Shown here: one piece after another, positions 35,802 through 44,648 of the stretch
Layout: each line of letters begins with the position of its first letter
How positions within the stretch are numbered: the stretch's first letter is position 1
The notes under the pieces: model-generated
Told to the model about the DNA's origin: nothing
The model's input: only the letters and a program-made list of their open reading frames with translations
Databases searched by the model: none
NCBI GenBank assembly: GCA_944350015.1
Contig: CALVNW010000007.1
Span: 1 to 52,481, forward strand
Direction: 5' to 3'
From: an uncultured Clostridia bacterium
Lineage (GTDB): Bacteria > Bacillota > Clostridia > Christensenellales > UBA1242
Length of the DNA stretch: 52,481 nucleotides
Translations under genes and position numbers: made by a program

Positions 35802-36296
35802 CTAAATAAAAATCACTACAATGAGTAATCCCGCAATTATGCCTAGTTTAATCGATAATGAACCATACTTTTTGTTCTCTGACTGAGCATTATTTGCAAT
35901 ACTTTCAAATCTACTTTGAAAATTTTTTATCTCTTTTGACTGGCTATCGACGTCACTTCTTCCAAGCGTTTTAAAAAAAGAAAAAATCAATTCCTTCTCA
36001 CTATCCTTTAAAAAGGTTATATTTTTAAAAAGGCTATCTTTATCAAGTGGAACCTCTTTGTCAATAAAGGCAATGTAGTTGCCATCAATGCCTTTTAAGT
36101 CCTTTTTATATTTATCATCAAGGTTTAAAAATATATTCTTAAGCCTCTCACGCGAATAATTTATCTCTATGTCAAACTTTTGACAAAGATACAACAATGC
36201 TTGAAAAAAATTAGACCTTGTCTTATATTTTTTAGAAAAGATGTAGCCAATAAATATACAAATAAGAGCAATCAATATCAATATTATAAATTTCAA
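35802..36296 (-). CDS. spoIIIAB: Stage III sporulation protein AB
   Basis: SpoIIIAB (164 aa) has a membrane helix at each end and a helical central domain (LLYLCQKFDIEINYSRERL). It has been compared with GspF-type proteins of secretion systems. It follows spoIIIAA by 9 bp. Confidence 0.93.
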   Translation of the reverse strand: MKFIILILIALICIFIGYIFSKKYKTRSNFFQALLYLCQKFDIEINYSRERLKNIFLNLDDKYKKDLKGIDGNYIAFIDKEVPLDKDSLFKNITFLKDSEKELIFSFFKTLGRSDVDSQSKEIKNFQSRFESIANNAQSENKKYGSLSIKLGIIAGLLIVVIFI

Positions 36297-36305
36297 TTCA
36301 CCCTC

Positions 36306-37211
36306 CTATAACCTTACCCTTGAAAAATTCTCGTTATATATGCCTTCTAGTGTTCCAGGACCATTACGCTTGGACAATAGCACATATCTTTCAAAAAGTT
36401 TGTTGTCTGTAATCTTTTCAAAGTTAGGTTTTTTGATAAAGCTATCGATATTGTCACAATGGACCGAAGCTAAAACTGTAACGCCGCAATTGATTGCATA
36501 GTTTACAGCCTCCACATCCTCAAGCTGACCAAGTTCGTCAGTAACTATAATATCTGGACTTAAGGCTCTTATTCCGTTTTCAAAACCTACCGACTTTCTT
36601 GCATAGCATATCTTATCAGCAAAGTTACCAAGACAGCCACTGCGCCCTATATCAAGCTCGCCACGCTCATCAAGAACGAGCACGTTATAAGCATAATTTT
36701 TCTCTGAAAGTTGCAAGATAAAATCTCTTAAAAATGTAGTTTTTCCAGCTCCTGGTGGCGATAAAACCAAGGTATTATAGACTTTATTTTCTTCAACCAA
36801 ATAATTAAATGCCGATAAAGAGCAGTTTTTAATTTCGTGTGGCAGACGTATATTTACACTTGAAAAATTTGTCATAGTCTTGATATTTTTATTCTCTTCT
36901 ATGATATCCCCGCCTATACCTAGCCTTATACCACCTTGAGTTACAATGAAGCCTCTTTTTATTTGCTCATTTACAGAATATATAGAGCATTCGCTAGCCC
37001 TGAAAATTATGTCTTCTATCATAACCTTGCTAGCCCTAATTGCCTCTCTTAAATTAGAGGTCGTTCCATCTCGTCCTAAGAAAGTTCTTTGAGAGCCGAT
37101 TAAAAGAACTATAGGTTTGTCCGCTCTCAGCCTTATCTCGCAGACAAAATTTAAATTTACTTTATTGGCTAAAATGTTATATAAATCATCGGATAAAATC
37201 TTTTCTAGCAT
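36306..37211 (-). CDS. spoIIIAA: Stage III sporulation protein AA (ATPase)
   Basis: SpoIIIAA (301 aa) is the secretion-type ATPase of the channel complex. Walker A is PPGAGKTTFLRD at about 153-164, Walker B is in IIVTDELGQ, and the conserved VLDERGELD and ASVHCDNID are present. It is the first gene of the eight-gene operon. AGGAGAGG precedes the ATG. Confidence 0.96.
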   Translation of the reverse strand: MLEKILSDDLYNILANKVNLNFVCEIRLRADKPIVLLIGSQRTFLGRDGTTSNLREAIRASKVMIEDIIFRASECSIYSVNEQIKRGFIVTQGGIRLGIGGDIIEENKNIKTMTNFSSVNIRLPHEIKNCSLSAFNYLVEENKVYNTLVLSPPGAGKTTFLRDFILQLSEKNYAYNVLVLDERGELDIGRSGCLGNFADKICYARKSVGFENGIRALSPDIIVTDELGQLEDVEAVNYAINCGVTVLASVHCDNIDSFIKKPNFEKITDNKLFERYVLLSKRNGPGTLEGIYNENFSRVRL

Positions 37212-37228
37212 AATCCTCTCCTTGCATT

Positions 37229-37259
37229 AATCTATGAAGGAGAAAATTATAAGATACAA
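37229..37259 (-). promoter_or_regulatory. Candidate sigma-E promoter of the spoIIIA operon
   Basis: Minus strand: CATAGATT (37236-37229) resembles the sigma-E -10 (CATACAAT type), with TTGTATCT (37259-37252) about 15-16 bp upstream as a weak -35. The start would fall near 37222, only about 11 nt from the ATG. The operon is under sigma-E in Bacillus. Confidence 0.35.
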
Positions 37260-37276
37260 TAACGACAAATTAAGCC

Positions 37277-37345
37277 AAAAAAAATAAGCCCGATTTAAAT
37301 AAACTCCTAAAATATTTTTAGGTTTGTCTCATTTAAACCAGACTT
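37277..37345 (-). terminator. Compound terminator of the ArsR-like gene
   Basis: Minus strand: 37345-37331 pairs with 37300-37286 over 15 positions (with G-U pairs), an inner CCTAAAA/TTTTAGG hairpin fills the loop, and eight T (37284-37277) follow. Confidence 0.8.
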
Positions 37346-37371
37346 AAGTTTTATACAATTAATTATTTATT

Positions 37372-37884
37372 TTATTGGATATTAGATTGTTTATTTATTA
37401 TCTTTTCTGCACCTTCAAATATAAGTACAATGCTACCAACATACCTAGCAGAGATATGATAGTAGTCATTATACTTTGCCACCAAACCAATCTTCTCTAA
37501 ATGTGAAAGATGATGATAGACTTTACCAGTGGTTGCAAAATTCAATTTTTCCAATAGCTCTTTAGCCGTATAAGATTTTTCCATTAATGCTTTTATAATA
37601 TCAAGTCTTTCCCTGCTAGCAAATGCTTCGATGATATTTGCAAGTTCACCAGAATCATAACTCATAATATCATCAATTTTAGCAACATTAGAGCCAAATA
37701 TCGAGCTTACTTGTCCGTCATTTGTTTTAAATCTCCCCGCATAGACAAGTTGACCATCTTTAAGCTCATTTGGATTAGATAAGTCCCTTATCTTAATGTC
37801 AGACTTTTGCGTTGTTCCTTTTTCAAGTACATTAAGCCTTTTTTCAATCTCATCAAGCCTTTTAATAATTTCTTTGTTTTCCAT
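37372..37884 (-). CDS. ArsR-like winged-helix transcriptional regulator
   Basis: This 170-residue protein starts with a short coiled coil (LDEIEKRLNVLEKG). A middle part of unknown fold follows (LVYAGRF, QVSSIFGSNVAKI). A C-terminal ArsR-type winged helix spans about 90-160 (ASRERLDIIKALMEKSYTAKELLEKL, GKVYHHLSHLEKIGLV). No cysteine metal site is evident. AGGAGG precedes the ATG. A perfect palindrome over its own -10 suggests autoregulation. Its position just before spoIIIA does not prove a link with sporulation because a strong terminator intervenes. Confidence 0.88.
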   Translation of the reverse strand: MENKEIIKRLDEIEKRLNVLEKGTTQKSDIKIRDLSNPNELKDGQLVYAGRFKTNDGQVSSIFGSNVAKIDDIMSYDSGELANIIEAFASRERLDIIKALMEKSYTAKELLEKLNFATTGKVYHHLSHLEKIGLVAKYNDYYHISARYVGSIVLIFEGAEKIINKQSNIQ

Positions 37885-37930
37885 TTTTCTACCTCCTACT
37901 TTTTTATTTTACGTATTTTTGTTTTACGTA

Positions 37931-37945
37931 ATTACATAATGTAAT
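37931..37945. promoter_or_regulatory. 7-1-7 palindromic operator over the ArsR-like promoter
   Basis: ATTACATAATGTAAT is a perfect inverted repeat around one base and contains the -10 element. Two TTTACGTA copies lie downstream (about 37908-37930). Confidence 0.75.
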
Positions 37946-37964
37946 AATCGAAAGGCTTTGTCAA
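37936..37964 (-). promoter_or_regulatory. Promoter of the ArsR-like gene
   Basis: Minus strand: TTGACA (37964-37959), 17 bp, CATTAT (37941-37936). Confidence 0.7.
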
Positions 37965-37976
37965 TAGTATTTATCA

Positions 37977-38013
37977 AAAAAAACACATTGATTAAAAAAA
38001 TTCAATGTGTTTT
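37977..38013 (-). terminator. Terminator downstream of efp and the candidate small RNA
   Basis: Minus strand: AAAACACATTGA (38013-38002) pairs with TCAATGTGTTTT (37991-37980), a perfect 12-bp stem, followed by a T run. Confidence 0.9.
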
Positions 38014-38164
38014 AAAATTTGGTTAAATCTATTGATATTATTAAGACTCAAAATGTGCTGCGGCCACCCATCATACAGTGTATATAACCGTTAACTTTAC
38101 TCAAACAAGTTCGGCTCCAAATAATGTAAATTATTATCAAATCGAATAATATAAGCAAATTTTA
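37985..38164 (-). ncRNA. Candidate small RNA or long 3' UTR after efp
   Basis: About 200 nt lie between the efp stop and a strong terminator. A promoter-like sequence sits at 38199-38171, and the stretch 38050-38120 is clearly less AT-rich than other gaps here (GGAGCCGAAC, AACGGTT, GGGTGGCCGCAGCAC on the minus strand). No open frame is convincing. An independent RNA of about 170 nt would end at the 12-bp terminator. I do not recognise a known RNA family. Confidence 0.35.
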
Positions 38165-38170
38165 ATAAAG

Positions 38171-38199
38171 TGTATAGCATCATATTTTACTTGCATCAA
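38171..38199 (-). promoter_or_regulatory. Promoter-like sequence for the candidate small RNA
   Basis: Minus strand: TTGATG (38199-38194), 17 bp, TGC-TATACA with the -10 at 38176-38171. Confidence 0.45.
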
Positions 38200-38232
38200 C
38201 AGAATTTATGTTATATTACAAAGTCTAAACAA

Positions 38233-38793
38233 CTATTTAACACGCTCCATATAGCTACCATCACGGGTGTCTATTCTAATTCTATCACCAACGTTAATAA
38301 ATAAAGGAACATTTAAAACATAACCTGTTTCAACTTTTGCTGGCTTTGTTGTTGACTTAGATGTGTCACCTTGAATTCCAGGCTCGCAATCAATAACCTC
38401 AAGTTCTACAAAGTTTGGTGCATAAACAGCAAATGGATTGCCTTTATAAAAATACATTGTGCAGTTTTCATTTTCCTTTATAAAGTTTAATGCATCTTCT
38501 ACACTATCTTTATTCAAAGGAATTTGGTCATATGTTTCTGCATCCATAAAATAGTAAATATCACCATCATTATAAAGATAAGTCATCTCTTTTTTCTCGA
38601 TAACTGCTATTTGAAACTTATCTGATGGATTGAACGTGGTCTCTTTTACCTGACCTGTCATAACATTCTTTAATTTAGCTCTTACAAAAGGCGAACCTTT
38701 TCCTGGCTTAACGTGCAAAAATTCAACAACTGAATAAACAGCACCATCCCATTCAAAAGTAGTTCCCTTTCTAAAATCTCCTGCAAATACCAT
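38233..38793 (-). CDS. efp: Elongation factor P
   Basis: EF-P (186 aa) relieves ribosome stalling at proline runs. Three beta-barrel domains are expected from the length. The tip of domain I is [14 protein letters not shown] with Lys32 as the possible modification site. The C-terminal signature region contains [24 protein letters not shown] precedes the ATG. It lies 52 bp after the endonuclease-like gene, and a promoter overlaps that gene's end. Confidence 0.97.
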   Translation of the reverse strand: MVFAGDFRKGTTFEWDGAVYSVVEFLHVKPGKGSPFVRAKLKNVMTGQVKETTFNPSDKFQIAVIEKKEMTYLYNDGDIYYFMDAETYDQIPLNKDSVEDALNFIKENENCTMYFYKGNPFAVYAPNFVELEVIDCEPGIQGDTSKSTTKPAKVETGYVLNVPLFINVGDRIRIDTRDGSYMERVK

Positions 38794-38827
38794 AATATAA
38801 TCTCCTTAAAGTAAAATTTTCTTATAT

Positions 38828-38856
38828 ATTTTAACACACAATCTATTATTTGTCTA
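38828..38856 (-). promoter_or_regulatory. Promoter of efp
   Basis: Minus strand: TAGACA (38856-38851), 17 bp, TGT-TAAAAT with the -10 at 38833-38828. The -35 overlaps the stop region of the upstream gene. Confidence 0.65.
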
Positions 38857-39703
38857 GTATTTTTTGATATATTTTTTTCATAATTAAAGCATCGTTAGGC
38901 ATTTTATCCATTGACTCGCATATGACTCTCGGCGACAACTTGTAGTCTATAAGCACTTCTGCAAGCGGCTCAAAGTTTGGTCCATAAACTTCATCGTCAT
39001 AATTTAAGTGTCTAATTTCTCCTTTTGCCCCATATTGAATTTTTGAAAAATGGATGTGGGAATTATCAGTTCTATCAAAACCTAAATTTTCTATGCAATA
39101 ATCAATTATTCTTTTAAAATCATCCTTAGTTTTAAGCCCACCTTGTTCAATAGAATTTATGTGCCCAAAATCAAAGGTAGGAACGAGATGACTATTTGTT
39201 TTGCAAAGCTCAATAACCTCTTTATACGTGCCTATTTGCATAGTCTTTCCCATTGTTTCAGGACAAAGATAAAGCCCATCAAGCAACCCCTCTTCTTCCA
39301 TTTTACCAAAGGTTTCTTTAAATCTTTCTGTAGTTAAAGCTATTGCCGAGGGTCTATCAAGTTTGCCTTGTGAGGCAGGATGAAAAACCATTCTATCCGC
39401 CCCAAAGGCCCTCATAAATCTTATGCCGGTATAAATATATCCTTGCGTTTTTTGGTACATCAGCTCATCAGGATTGGCAAAATTGATATAAAAAGGTGCG
39501 TGCAAAGATAATTTTATGTCATACTCTTTAAATAACTGCCCGGCTTTTTGAGCAAGCTCAGTAGACATTGTATAACCGTGACCAAAAGAGTACTCATATG
39601 CATCAAGCCCATACTCTTTTATCCATTTTGGAACTTCTAAAATTGTTTTATGTCCCTGCTCATAGAACTCGTTGCCACAGCCAGATGGTCCAAATAATAC
39701 CAT
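38846..39703 (-). CDS. Endonuclease IV-like TIM-barrel protein (AP endonuclease 2 family)
   Basis: This 285-residue protein has the zinc-ligand pattern of endonuclease IV: His in SLHAPFYIN, His in VFHPAS, Glu in LCPETMGK, Asp and His in TFDFGHINS, His in NSHIHFS, Glu in ICESMD. The family includes apurinic endonucleases and sugar isomerases; retention of all metal ligands favours the nuclease, but a different role is possible. The ATG at 39703 has GGAG 5 nt upstream. A longer reading from 39751 would begin with a Lys-rich tail overlapping a TATAAT and is rejected. Confidence 0.88.
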   Translation of the reverse strand: MVLFGPSGCGNEFYEQGHKTILEVPKWIKEYGLDAYEYSFGHGYTMSTELAQKAGQLFKEYDIKLSLHAPFYINFANPDELMYQKTQGYIYTGIRFMRAFGADRMVFHPASQGKLDRPSAIALTTERFKETFGKMEEEGLLDGLYLCPETMGKTMQIGTYKEVIELCKTNSHLVPTFDFGHINSIEQGGLKTKDDFKRIIDYCIENLGFDRTDNSHIHFSKIQYGAKGEIRHLNYDDEVYGPNFEPLAEVLIDYKLSPRVICESMDKMPNDALIMKKIYQKILDK

Positions 39704-39749
39704 AAATTCTCCTTTTTCTTTTTGATTTTTTGCTTTCTTCTTTTGCTTC

Positions 39750-39755
39750 ATTATA
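39750..39755 (-). promoter_or_regulatory. -10-like element upstream of the endonuclease IV-like gene
   Basis: TATAAT on the minus strand, about 46 nt before the ATG at 39703. The -35 region (TTAAGA) is poor. An AAAAACT/AGTTTTT hairpin near 39840-39875 may be a weak terminator of truB. Confidence 0.35.
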
Positions 39756-39901
39756 CTTAAATAGTAAAATTCATTCTTAATATTTTGCTTTTCAACTGTA
39801 AACTATTTCTTTTTATATCTTCAAATTATATCCTTAAATTCAAAATCTCAAAAACTTTTAACCGTCATTAGTTTTTAACCTCATTATTTTGCATTCAACC
39901 C

Positions 39902-40747
39902 TTATATCAATCTTAGTTTGAATGACATAAGCCCATCTTTGACTGTAACTAGACCTAAGAATTGTTCGCAATAGGCTCTATAGACTCCATCCTTTGCATA
40001 TCTTATCTTTACACCATTCAAAAGTTTTGATGCCTGTTGTTCATCTAATGTAAGCTTATCGTAATTGAACAAACTATCAAGTTCTATAATTTTAAATTTG
40101 CCGTTTTCTATTTTATTAATCGTATAAGCATCTTTTAAATCAAAATCACCACATCTAGTACGTTGTATGTATTGCATAACACCATATGTAGATAATCTGG
40201 AAGCTAAATCTCTACAAATAGAACGAATATATGTGCCACTAGAACAATGAATTTCAAAAAGAAATGTATTTTTCTCTAATTGCTTTATAAGATTAATAGA
40301 GTATATTTCTATCTCTTTCGGTTTTAGTGCAACGTCAGTACTTCCCTCTCGCGCGAGTTCATAAGCCTTTTTACCATTTATTTTTTTAGCAGAATATAAT
40401 GGTGGCATTTGTAATTGTTTTCCAACAAATTTAGGCAATACTTTTAATATATCTTCAGAAGATACAACCCTATTATCCCTGTTAGTAACTTCTCCTTCTA
40501 AGTCAATGGTCGCCGTAGTTTCACCAAACTTAAATATAGTTCGGTAAATTTTATCTTTTGTTAGGTAGTAATCAAACAATTTAGTTGCTTTTCCTAATGT
40601 TACTGGGAGCAGTCCTTCTCCAAGCACATCCAAAGTGCCTAAATGTCCAGCTTTATCCGCCTGCAAAATATGTTTAACCTTATTGACTACGCTGTTTGAA
40701 GATATCCCTCTATCTTTATTGACTAAAACTATTCCATTAATCTTCAT
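39902..40747 (-). CDS. truB: tRNA pseudouridine-55 synthase
   Basis: TruB (281 aa) makes pseudouridine 55 in the T loop of tRNAs. The catalytic Asp40 lies in GHLGTLDVLGEG, and YSAKKINGKKAYELAR and GTYIRSICRDL are further family motifs; a short PUA-like tail follows. The ATG at 40747 overlaps the nrnA end; a TTG 9 nt earlier is an alternative. ribF and rpsO, usual followers, are not here. Confidence 0.96.
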   Translation of the reverse strand: MKINGIVLVNKDRGISSNSVVNKVKHILQADKAGHLGTLDVLGEGLLPVTLGKATKLFDYYLTKDKIYRTIFKFGETTATIDLEGEVTNRDNRVVSSEDILKVLPKFVGKQLQMPPLYSAKKINGKKAYELAREGSTDVALKPKEIEIYSINLIKQLEKNTFLFEIHCSSGTYIRSICRDLASRLSTYGVMQYIQRTRCGDFDLKDAYTINKIENGKFKIIELDSLFNYDKLTLDEQQASKLLNGVKIRYAKDGVYRAYCEQFLGLVTVKDGLMSFKLRLI

Positions 40748-41711
40748 TATTTTCAACTCTCTGAGCTTCTATTGTTTTCAATATTTGATTTAATAGTTTA
40801 TCCACATCATCATATTGCAATTTAGCGCCTGCCGCTCCTATATGACCACCACCGCCAAACTTACTTGCTATATCTCTAACATTGAAGCCATATTTTGACC
40901 TAAATGAAAGGTTATAATAATTAGGTTTAGACTCTATAGCGCTGAAAGCAATGTTTATACCTTCCATTGATATCAGCTTACTGCTATAAAAATCGCAATC
41001 AGCTTTCCTAGCATCCATTTTTTCTAGCGTCTTTAGGGTTACAATACAGTAAGCAACATCGTCTCTTGTTTGATAATTATTGAGAAGATATTTTTCAAGT
41101 TCAGTCTCTTTTGTTGTTTGTGTGCGATACATTATTTCATTAATCGTTACAATATCTCCCCCATATTTATAGCATTCGAAAGCTGTATAATATGAATTTT
41201 GATTTGTATTAGTATTGGTAAAGGAGTTTGTATCTCCCGACAAACCGACATAGACAAGCGAAGCTATTTTATCTGTAATTTTAACTTTCATCAATTTTAT
41301 AAGCAAGAATATAATTTCACTGCAAGAGCTATAAGAAGGCTCTCTGAATGTAAATTTTCCTATAAGTTCATTGCTTGAGTGATGGTCGATAACTATATTT
41401 GTTTGAGCGTTTATAAAAACATCTTTATAGTCACCTAAAAGTTCTTTTGATGAAACATCTGTTGAAATAAAAGCATCATATTGTCTATCAGTAAATTCAT
41501 TCTTTAAAACTGTGCTATCTACTAGCAGTCTCTGTGTTTTTGTTAGCTCATCTTTTATATAAATATCAACTTCTTTATTAAGTGATTGACAAGCATAATA
41601 AAGCGCGAGCGACGAGCCTAATGCATCATAATCTGGATTGATATGTGTAAAAATTGCAATTTTACTCGACTTCTTTATTAACTTAGCAATATCTTTCAAA
41701 CTATTCTTCAT
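40737..41711 (-). CDS. nrnA: DHH-family oligoribonuclease/pAp phosphatase NrnA
   Basis: This protein of 324 aa degrades very short RNAs and pAp. DHH-superfamily motifs are HINPDYDALGSS, STDVSSKEL, VIDHHSSNE and, in the DHHA1 domain, GGGGHIGAAGA. The ATG at 41711 has GGAG upstream; ATG 41723 is an alternative start. It overlaps rbfA and truB, in the usual rbfA-nrnA-truB order. Confidence 0.94.
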   Translation of the reverse strand: MKNSLKDIAKLIKKSSKIAIFTHINPDYDALGSSLALYYACQSLNKEVDIYIKDELTKTQRLLVDSTVLKNEFTDRQYDAFISTDVSSKELLGDYKDVFINAQTNIVIDHHSSNELIGKFTFREPSYSSCSEIIFLLIKLMKVKITDKIASLVYVGLSGDTNSFTNTNTNQNSYYTAFECYKYGGDIVTINEIMYRTQTTKETELEKYLLNNYQTRDDVAYCIVTLKTLEKMDARKADCDFYSSKLISMEGINIAFSAIESKPNYYNLSFRSKYGFNVRDIASKFGGGGHIGAAGAKLQYDDVDKLLNQILKTIEAQRVENNED

Positions 41712-42075
41712 CACCTTCTCCATCTTCTTTTGGAATATCTAAAGTACTCAATATCTCGTTTATTCTAATGGTCGCTTCAGTGCCTTTGTCAACTTCAAAA
41801 TTAATTTTTGGAATTGCTGGCATTTTCAACATCTTAGCAAGTTCGTGTTTAATAAAGCCTTCTGATTTTTGCAATACGCCAATCATCTCATTTACTTTTT
41901 CCTTGTTGTCGTTGTCAATCGATATTTTTACCTTGCAATACTTAAAATCAGGCGTTACATTAACCTCACTAACGTATAGCATTGGGTCAATTCTTGGGTC
42001 ATCTAATTTGTTGTGAATTATAAAAGAAATGTTCTTTTGTATTTGGCTATTAGCTCTTTCAAATCTTATTGACAT
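41701..42075 (-). CDS. rbfA: Ribosome-binding factor A
   Basis: RbfA (124 aa) helps mature the 30S subunit, acting near the 5' end of 16S rRNA. It has the KH-like fold; RFERANSQIQKNISFI and IRINEILSTLD are family-like. TAGGAG precedes the ATG. A terminator-like hairpin separates it from infB. Confidence 0.95.
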   Translation of the reverse strand: MSIRFERANSQIQKNISFIIHNKLDDPRIDPMLYVSEVNVTPDFKYCKVKISIDNDNKEKVNEMIGVLQKSEGFIKHELAKMLKMPAIPKINFEVDKGTEATIRINEILSTLDIPKEDGEGDEE

Positions 42076-42091
42076 ATAAACTCCTAAATTT

Positions 42092-42117
42092 AAAAAGGAA
42101 GGTCTCTCCCTTCCTTT
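42092..42117 (-). terminator. Internal terminator between infB and rbfA
   Basis: Minus strand: AAAGGAAGG (42117-42109) pairs with CCTTCCTTT (42102-42094), followed by TTTTT. The rbfA ribosome-binding site lies directly after it. Confidence 0.8.
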
Positions 42118-42155
42118 TATTATACTTTAAAATTTATAATTTTCAAAATGAAAAT

Positions 42156-44636
42156 CTATCTTTTTACAATCTCTTTTGTATAAAATTCTATAGTATCACC
42201 CTCTTTAAAGTCAATATTATCCTTGAGTTTGATACCGCATTCAAATCCCTTGTTGACTTCGGCTTTTTCGTCCTTAACAATTCTAAGAGATTCGACAGTT
42301 GTCTTTCCGATTTCTTCGCCTTCGCGCTTAACAACAGCTATTGAATTTCTCGTTGCCTTACCATCTTTTATATAACTTCCTGCAACTTTACCTGCTGTAG
42401 ACAATTTGAATACCATCCTTATCTCAGCACTACCAATATAGACTTCTTCGTACTTAACGCTAAGCATACCATTGATTGCGTTTGTTACATCGTCAACAAC
42501 TTCATAGATAATCTTGTATTCCTTAATCTGGACCTTAGACGTTTCGGCTAGAGTCTTAGCTTTTGCCACTGGTTTTTGATTAAAGCAAATTATTATTGAG
42601 CCTGTTGTTTGCGCGAGAATTACATCACTTTCAGTCACAGCACCAGCGCCACTATGAACAAGGTTGACTTTTGCCTCTTCATTTCTAATTGCAAGCAATG
42701 AAGATTTAAGTGCTTCTACCGAGCCCATAGTATCTGCTTTTATTATGATGTTAAGATTTTTAAGATGTCCTTCCTGAACTCTATTCATAAAGTTATCAAG
42801 AGTTACGCCTGACGAATGCTCTGCTCTTTCTTTCTTAATCTTGTCAATTCTTTCTTGAATCACCTGTTTTGAAAGAGTTTCTTCAACTGCATAAACCTCA
42901 TCACCAGACGAAGGTACGTCGTTAAAGCCAAGTATCTCCACTGGAGTAGAAGGTAATGCCTCTTTAACTGATTTGCCCTTATCGTTAAACATTGCCCTGA
43001 CTTTGCCATATGTCAAGCCCGACATTATAGAGTCGCCAACGTGCAAAGTACCATTTTGTACAATAACCGATGCAACAGGTCCTCTATTTTTATCAAGCTC
43101 AGCCTCGATAACAACTGCAGTTGCCATTTTCTTCGGGTTTGCTTTTAATTCTTGCATTTCGCTTACTAAAAGAATAGTCTGTTTTAAGTCATCAAGCCCC
43201 ATACCAGTTTTTGCAGAAATAGGTACGCAGATTGCATCTCCACCCCATTCTTCAGGCAACACTCCGTTTTCAGCAAGCTGTTGTTTAATCCTGTCAGGGT
43301 TAGCCTCAGGTTTATCCATCTTATTGATTGCAACTATTATTGGAACATTTGCGGCTTTAATATGATTGATTGCCTCAACTGTCTGTGGCATAACTCCGTC
43401 ATCAGCTGCAACGACAAGAATTGCGATGTCGGTCGCTTTGGCACCTCTTGCTCTCATTGCAGTAAACGCTGCGTGACCAGGTGTATCGATAAATGTGATT
43501 TTTTCTCCATTGAAAGATATTTGATATGCGCCTATGCTTTGCGTGATACCACCAGCTTCGCCTGCAACAACGTTTGTCTTTCTAAACGCATCAAGAAGTG
43601 ATGTCTTACCGTGGTCAACGTGTCCCATAACAGCAACTATTGGTGGACGTTTTACAAGGTCTTTCTCATCATCTTTGCTTGTTGCTGATTCTATAAGTTT
43701 CTCTTCGTAAGATTTATCCATCTTAAGCTCTAATGTTATACCAAAATCACTTGCCACAAGTTCAGCTGTATCAAAATCTATTGTTGAATTGATAGTTGCC
43801 ATAACACCAAGTAGCATCAGCTTTTTAACTATTTCAGCGACAGGTTTACCTATCTTTTCACTAAAATCTTTAACTGTTATTTCTTTTGCAGTAAGTACTG
43901 CGTGCTTTATCGTGGTAGTAACAACCTGTTTTGGCTGATTGTCTTTCTTCTTCCTTATATTTTTTCTTGAGCCGTATGAAACTTCTTCAATTCCGTTCTC
44001 ATCCTCAATGAATACATTATTCTTGCGCTGTTCTTCTCTACGTTTTTGTCCTACTTTCTTCTCTTCATTATTAGTATGCTTTTGAGCATATTTTGCTTTA
44101 TTAGCAAAATTTCTCTCAGGTTTAATTTCTAGTTCGGTTACATCGTTAGCAAAAGACCTAAAATTGTTGCCTTTCGATGAAACAAAGCTGTTATTACCAA
44201 ACTTTTTGTTTTGTCCAAGAGGTTTATTAAATCTATTATCTTTCTTATCTTTGTTAAAATTATTCCTATTATTAGGCTTTTGTTCATTATTTTTAAATGA
44301 CTTATTTTGTATGTTTCTTCTTTGATTAAATGAATTATTAGGAGTGTTGGTATTAGAATTATCAAAAACTTTAATATTCGTCTCTGACTTTTCAACAAAA
44401 GTAGGCTCAGGCTTTTTAGTCTCAACCTCTTCTTTAGTTTCTTGAATTGTTGGCTCTGGTGCTTTTTGACTGTTTTGTATTTGAATTTCAATTTCCTTTC
44501 TTCTGTTGATTAAATCCCTGCCAAAAGCATCAACCACACCTTTAGAGGCCCTAATATCTCTTAAAATTTGAGATATTTCACCCTCTTTTTGTAGCTCGTG
44601 TATCCTTTTTAAATTTTGTAATGCCTGATTTGCCAA
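42156..44636 (-). CDS. infB: Translation initiation factor IF-2
   Basis: IF-2 (826 aa) brings fMet-tRNA to the 30S subunit. A long Asn/Lys-rich, low-complexity N-terminal region (to about 250) is followed by the IF2-N domain (TVKDFSEKIGKPVAEIVKKLM), the GTPase domain with G1 GHVDHGKTS near 338, DTPGHAAF and NKMDKPEA, then domains II to IV. The start is TTG, 7 nt after AAAGGAG. The poly-Asn N-terminus fits the low-GC genome. Confidence 0.97.
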   Translation of the reverse strand: MANQALQNLKRIHELQKEGEISQILRDIRASKGVVDAFGRDLINRRKEIEIQIQNSQKAPEPTIQETKEEVETKKPEPTFVEKSETNIKVFDNSNTNTPNNSFNQRRNIQNKSFKNNEQKPNNRNNFNKDKKDNRFNKPLGQNKKFGNNSFVSSKGNNFRSFANDVTELEIKPERNFANKAKYAQKHTNNEEKKVGQKRREEQRKNNVFIEDENGIEEVSYGSRKNIRKKKDNQPKQVVTTTIKHAVLTAKEITVKDFSEKIGKPVAEIVKKLMLLGVMATINSTIDFDTAELVASDFGITLELKMDKSYEEKLIESATSKDDEKDLVKRPPIVAVMGHVDHGKTSLLDAFRKTNVVAGEAGGITQSIGAYQISFNGEKITFIDTPGHAAFTAMRARGAKATDIAILVVAADDGVMPQTVEAINHIKAANVPIIVAINKMDKPEANPDRIKQQLAENGVLPEEWGGDAICVPISAKTGMGLDDLKQTILLVSEMQELKANPKKMATAVVIEAELDKNRGPVASVIVQNGTLHVGDSIMSGLTYGKVRAMFNDKGKSVKEALPSTPVEILGFNDVPSSGDEVYAVEETLSKQVIQERIDKIKKERAEHSSGVTLDNFMNRVQEGHLKNLNIIIKADTMGSVEALKSSLLAIRNEEAKVNLVHSGAGAVTESDVILAQTTGSIIICFNQKPVAKAKTLAETSKVQIKEYKIIYEVVDDVTNAINGMLSVKYEEVYIGSAEIRMVFKLSTAGKVAGSYIKDGKATRNSIAVVKREGEEIGKTTVESLRIVKDEKAEVNKGFECGIKLKDNIDFKEGDTIEFYTKEIVKR

Positions 44637-44648
44637 TATTGACTCCTT

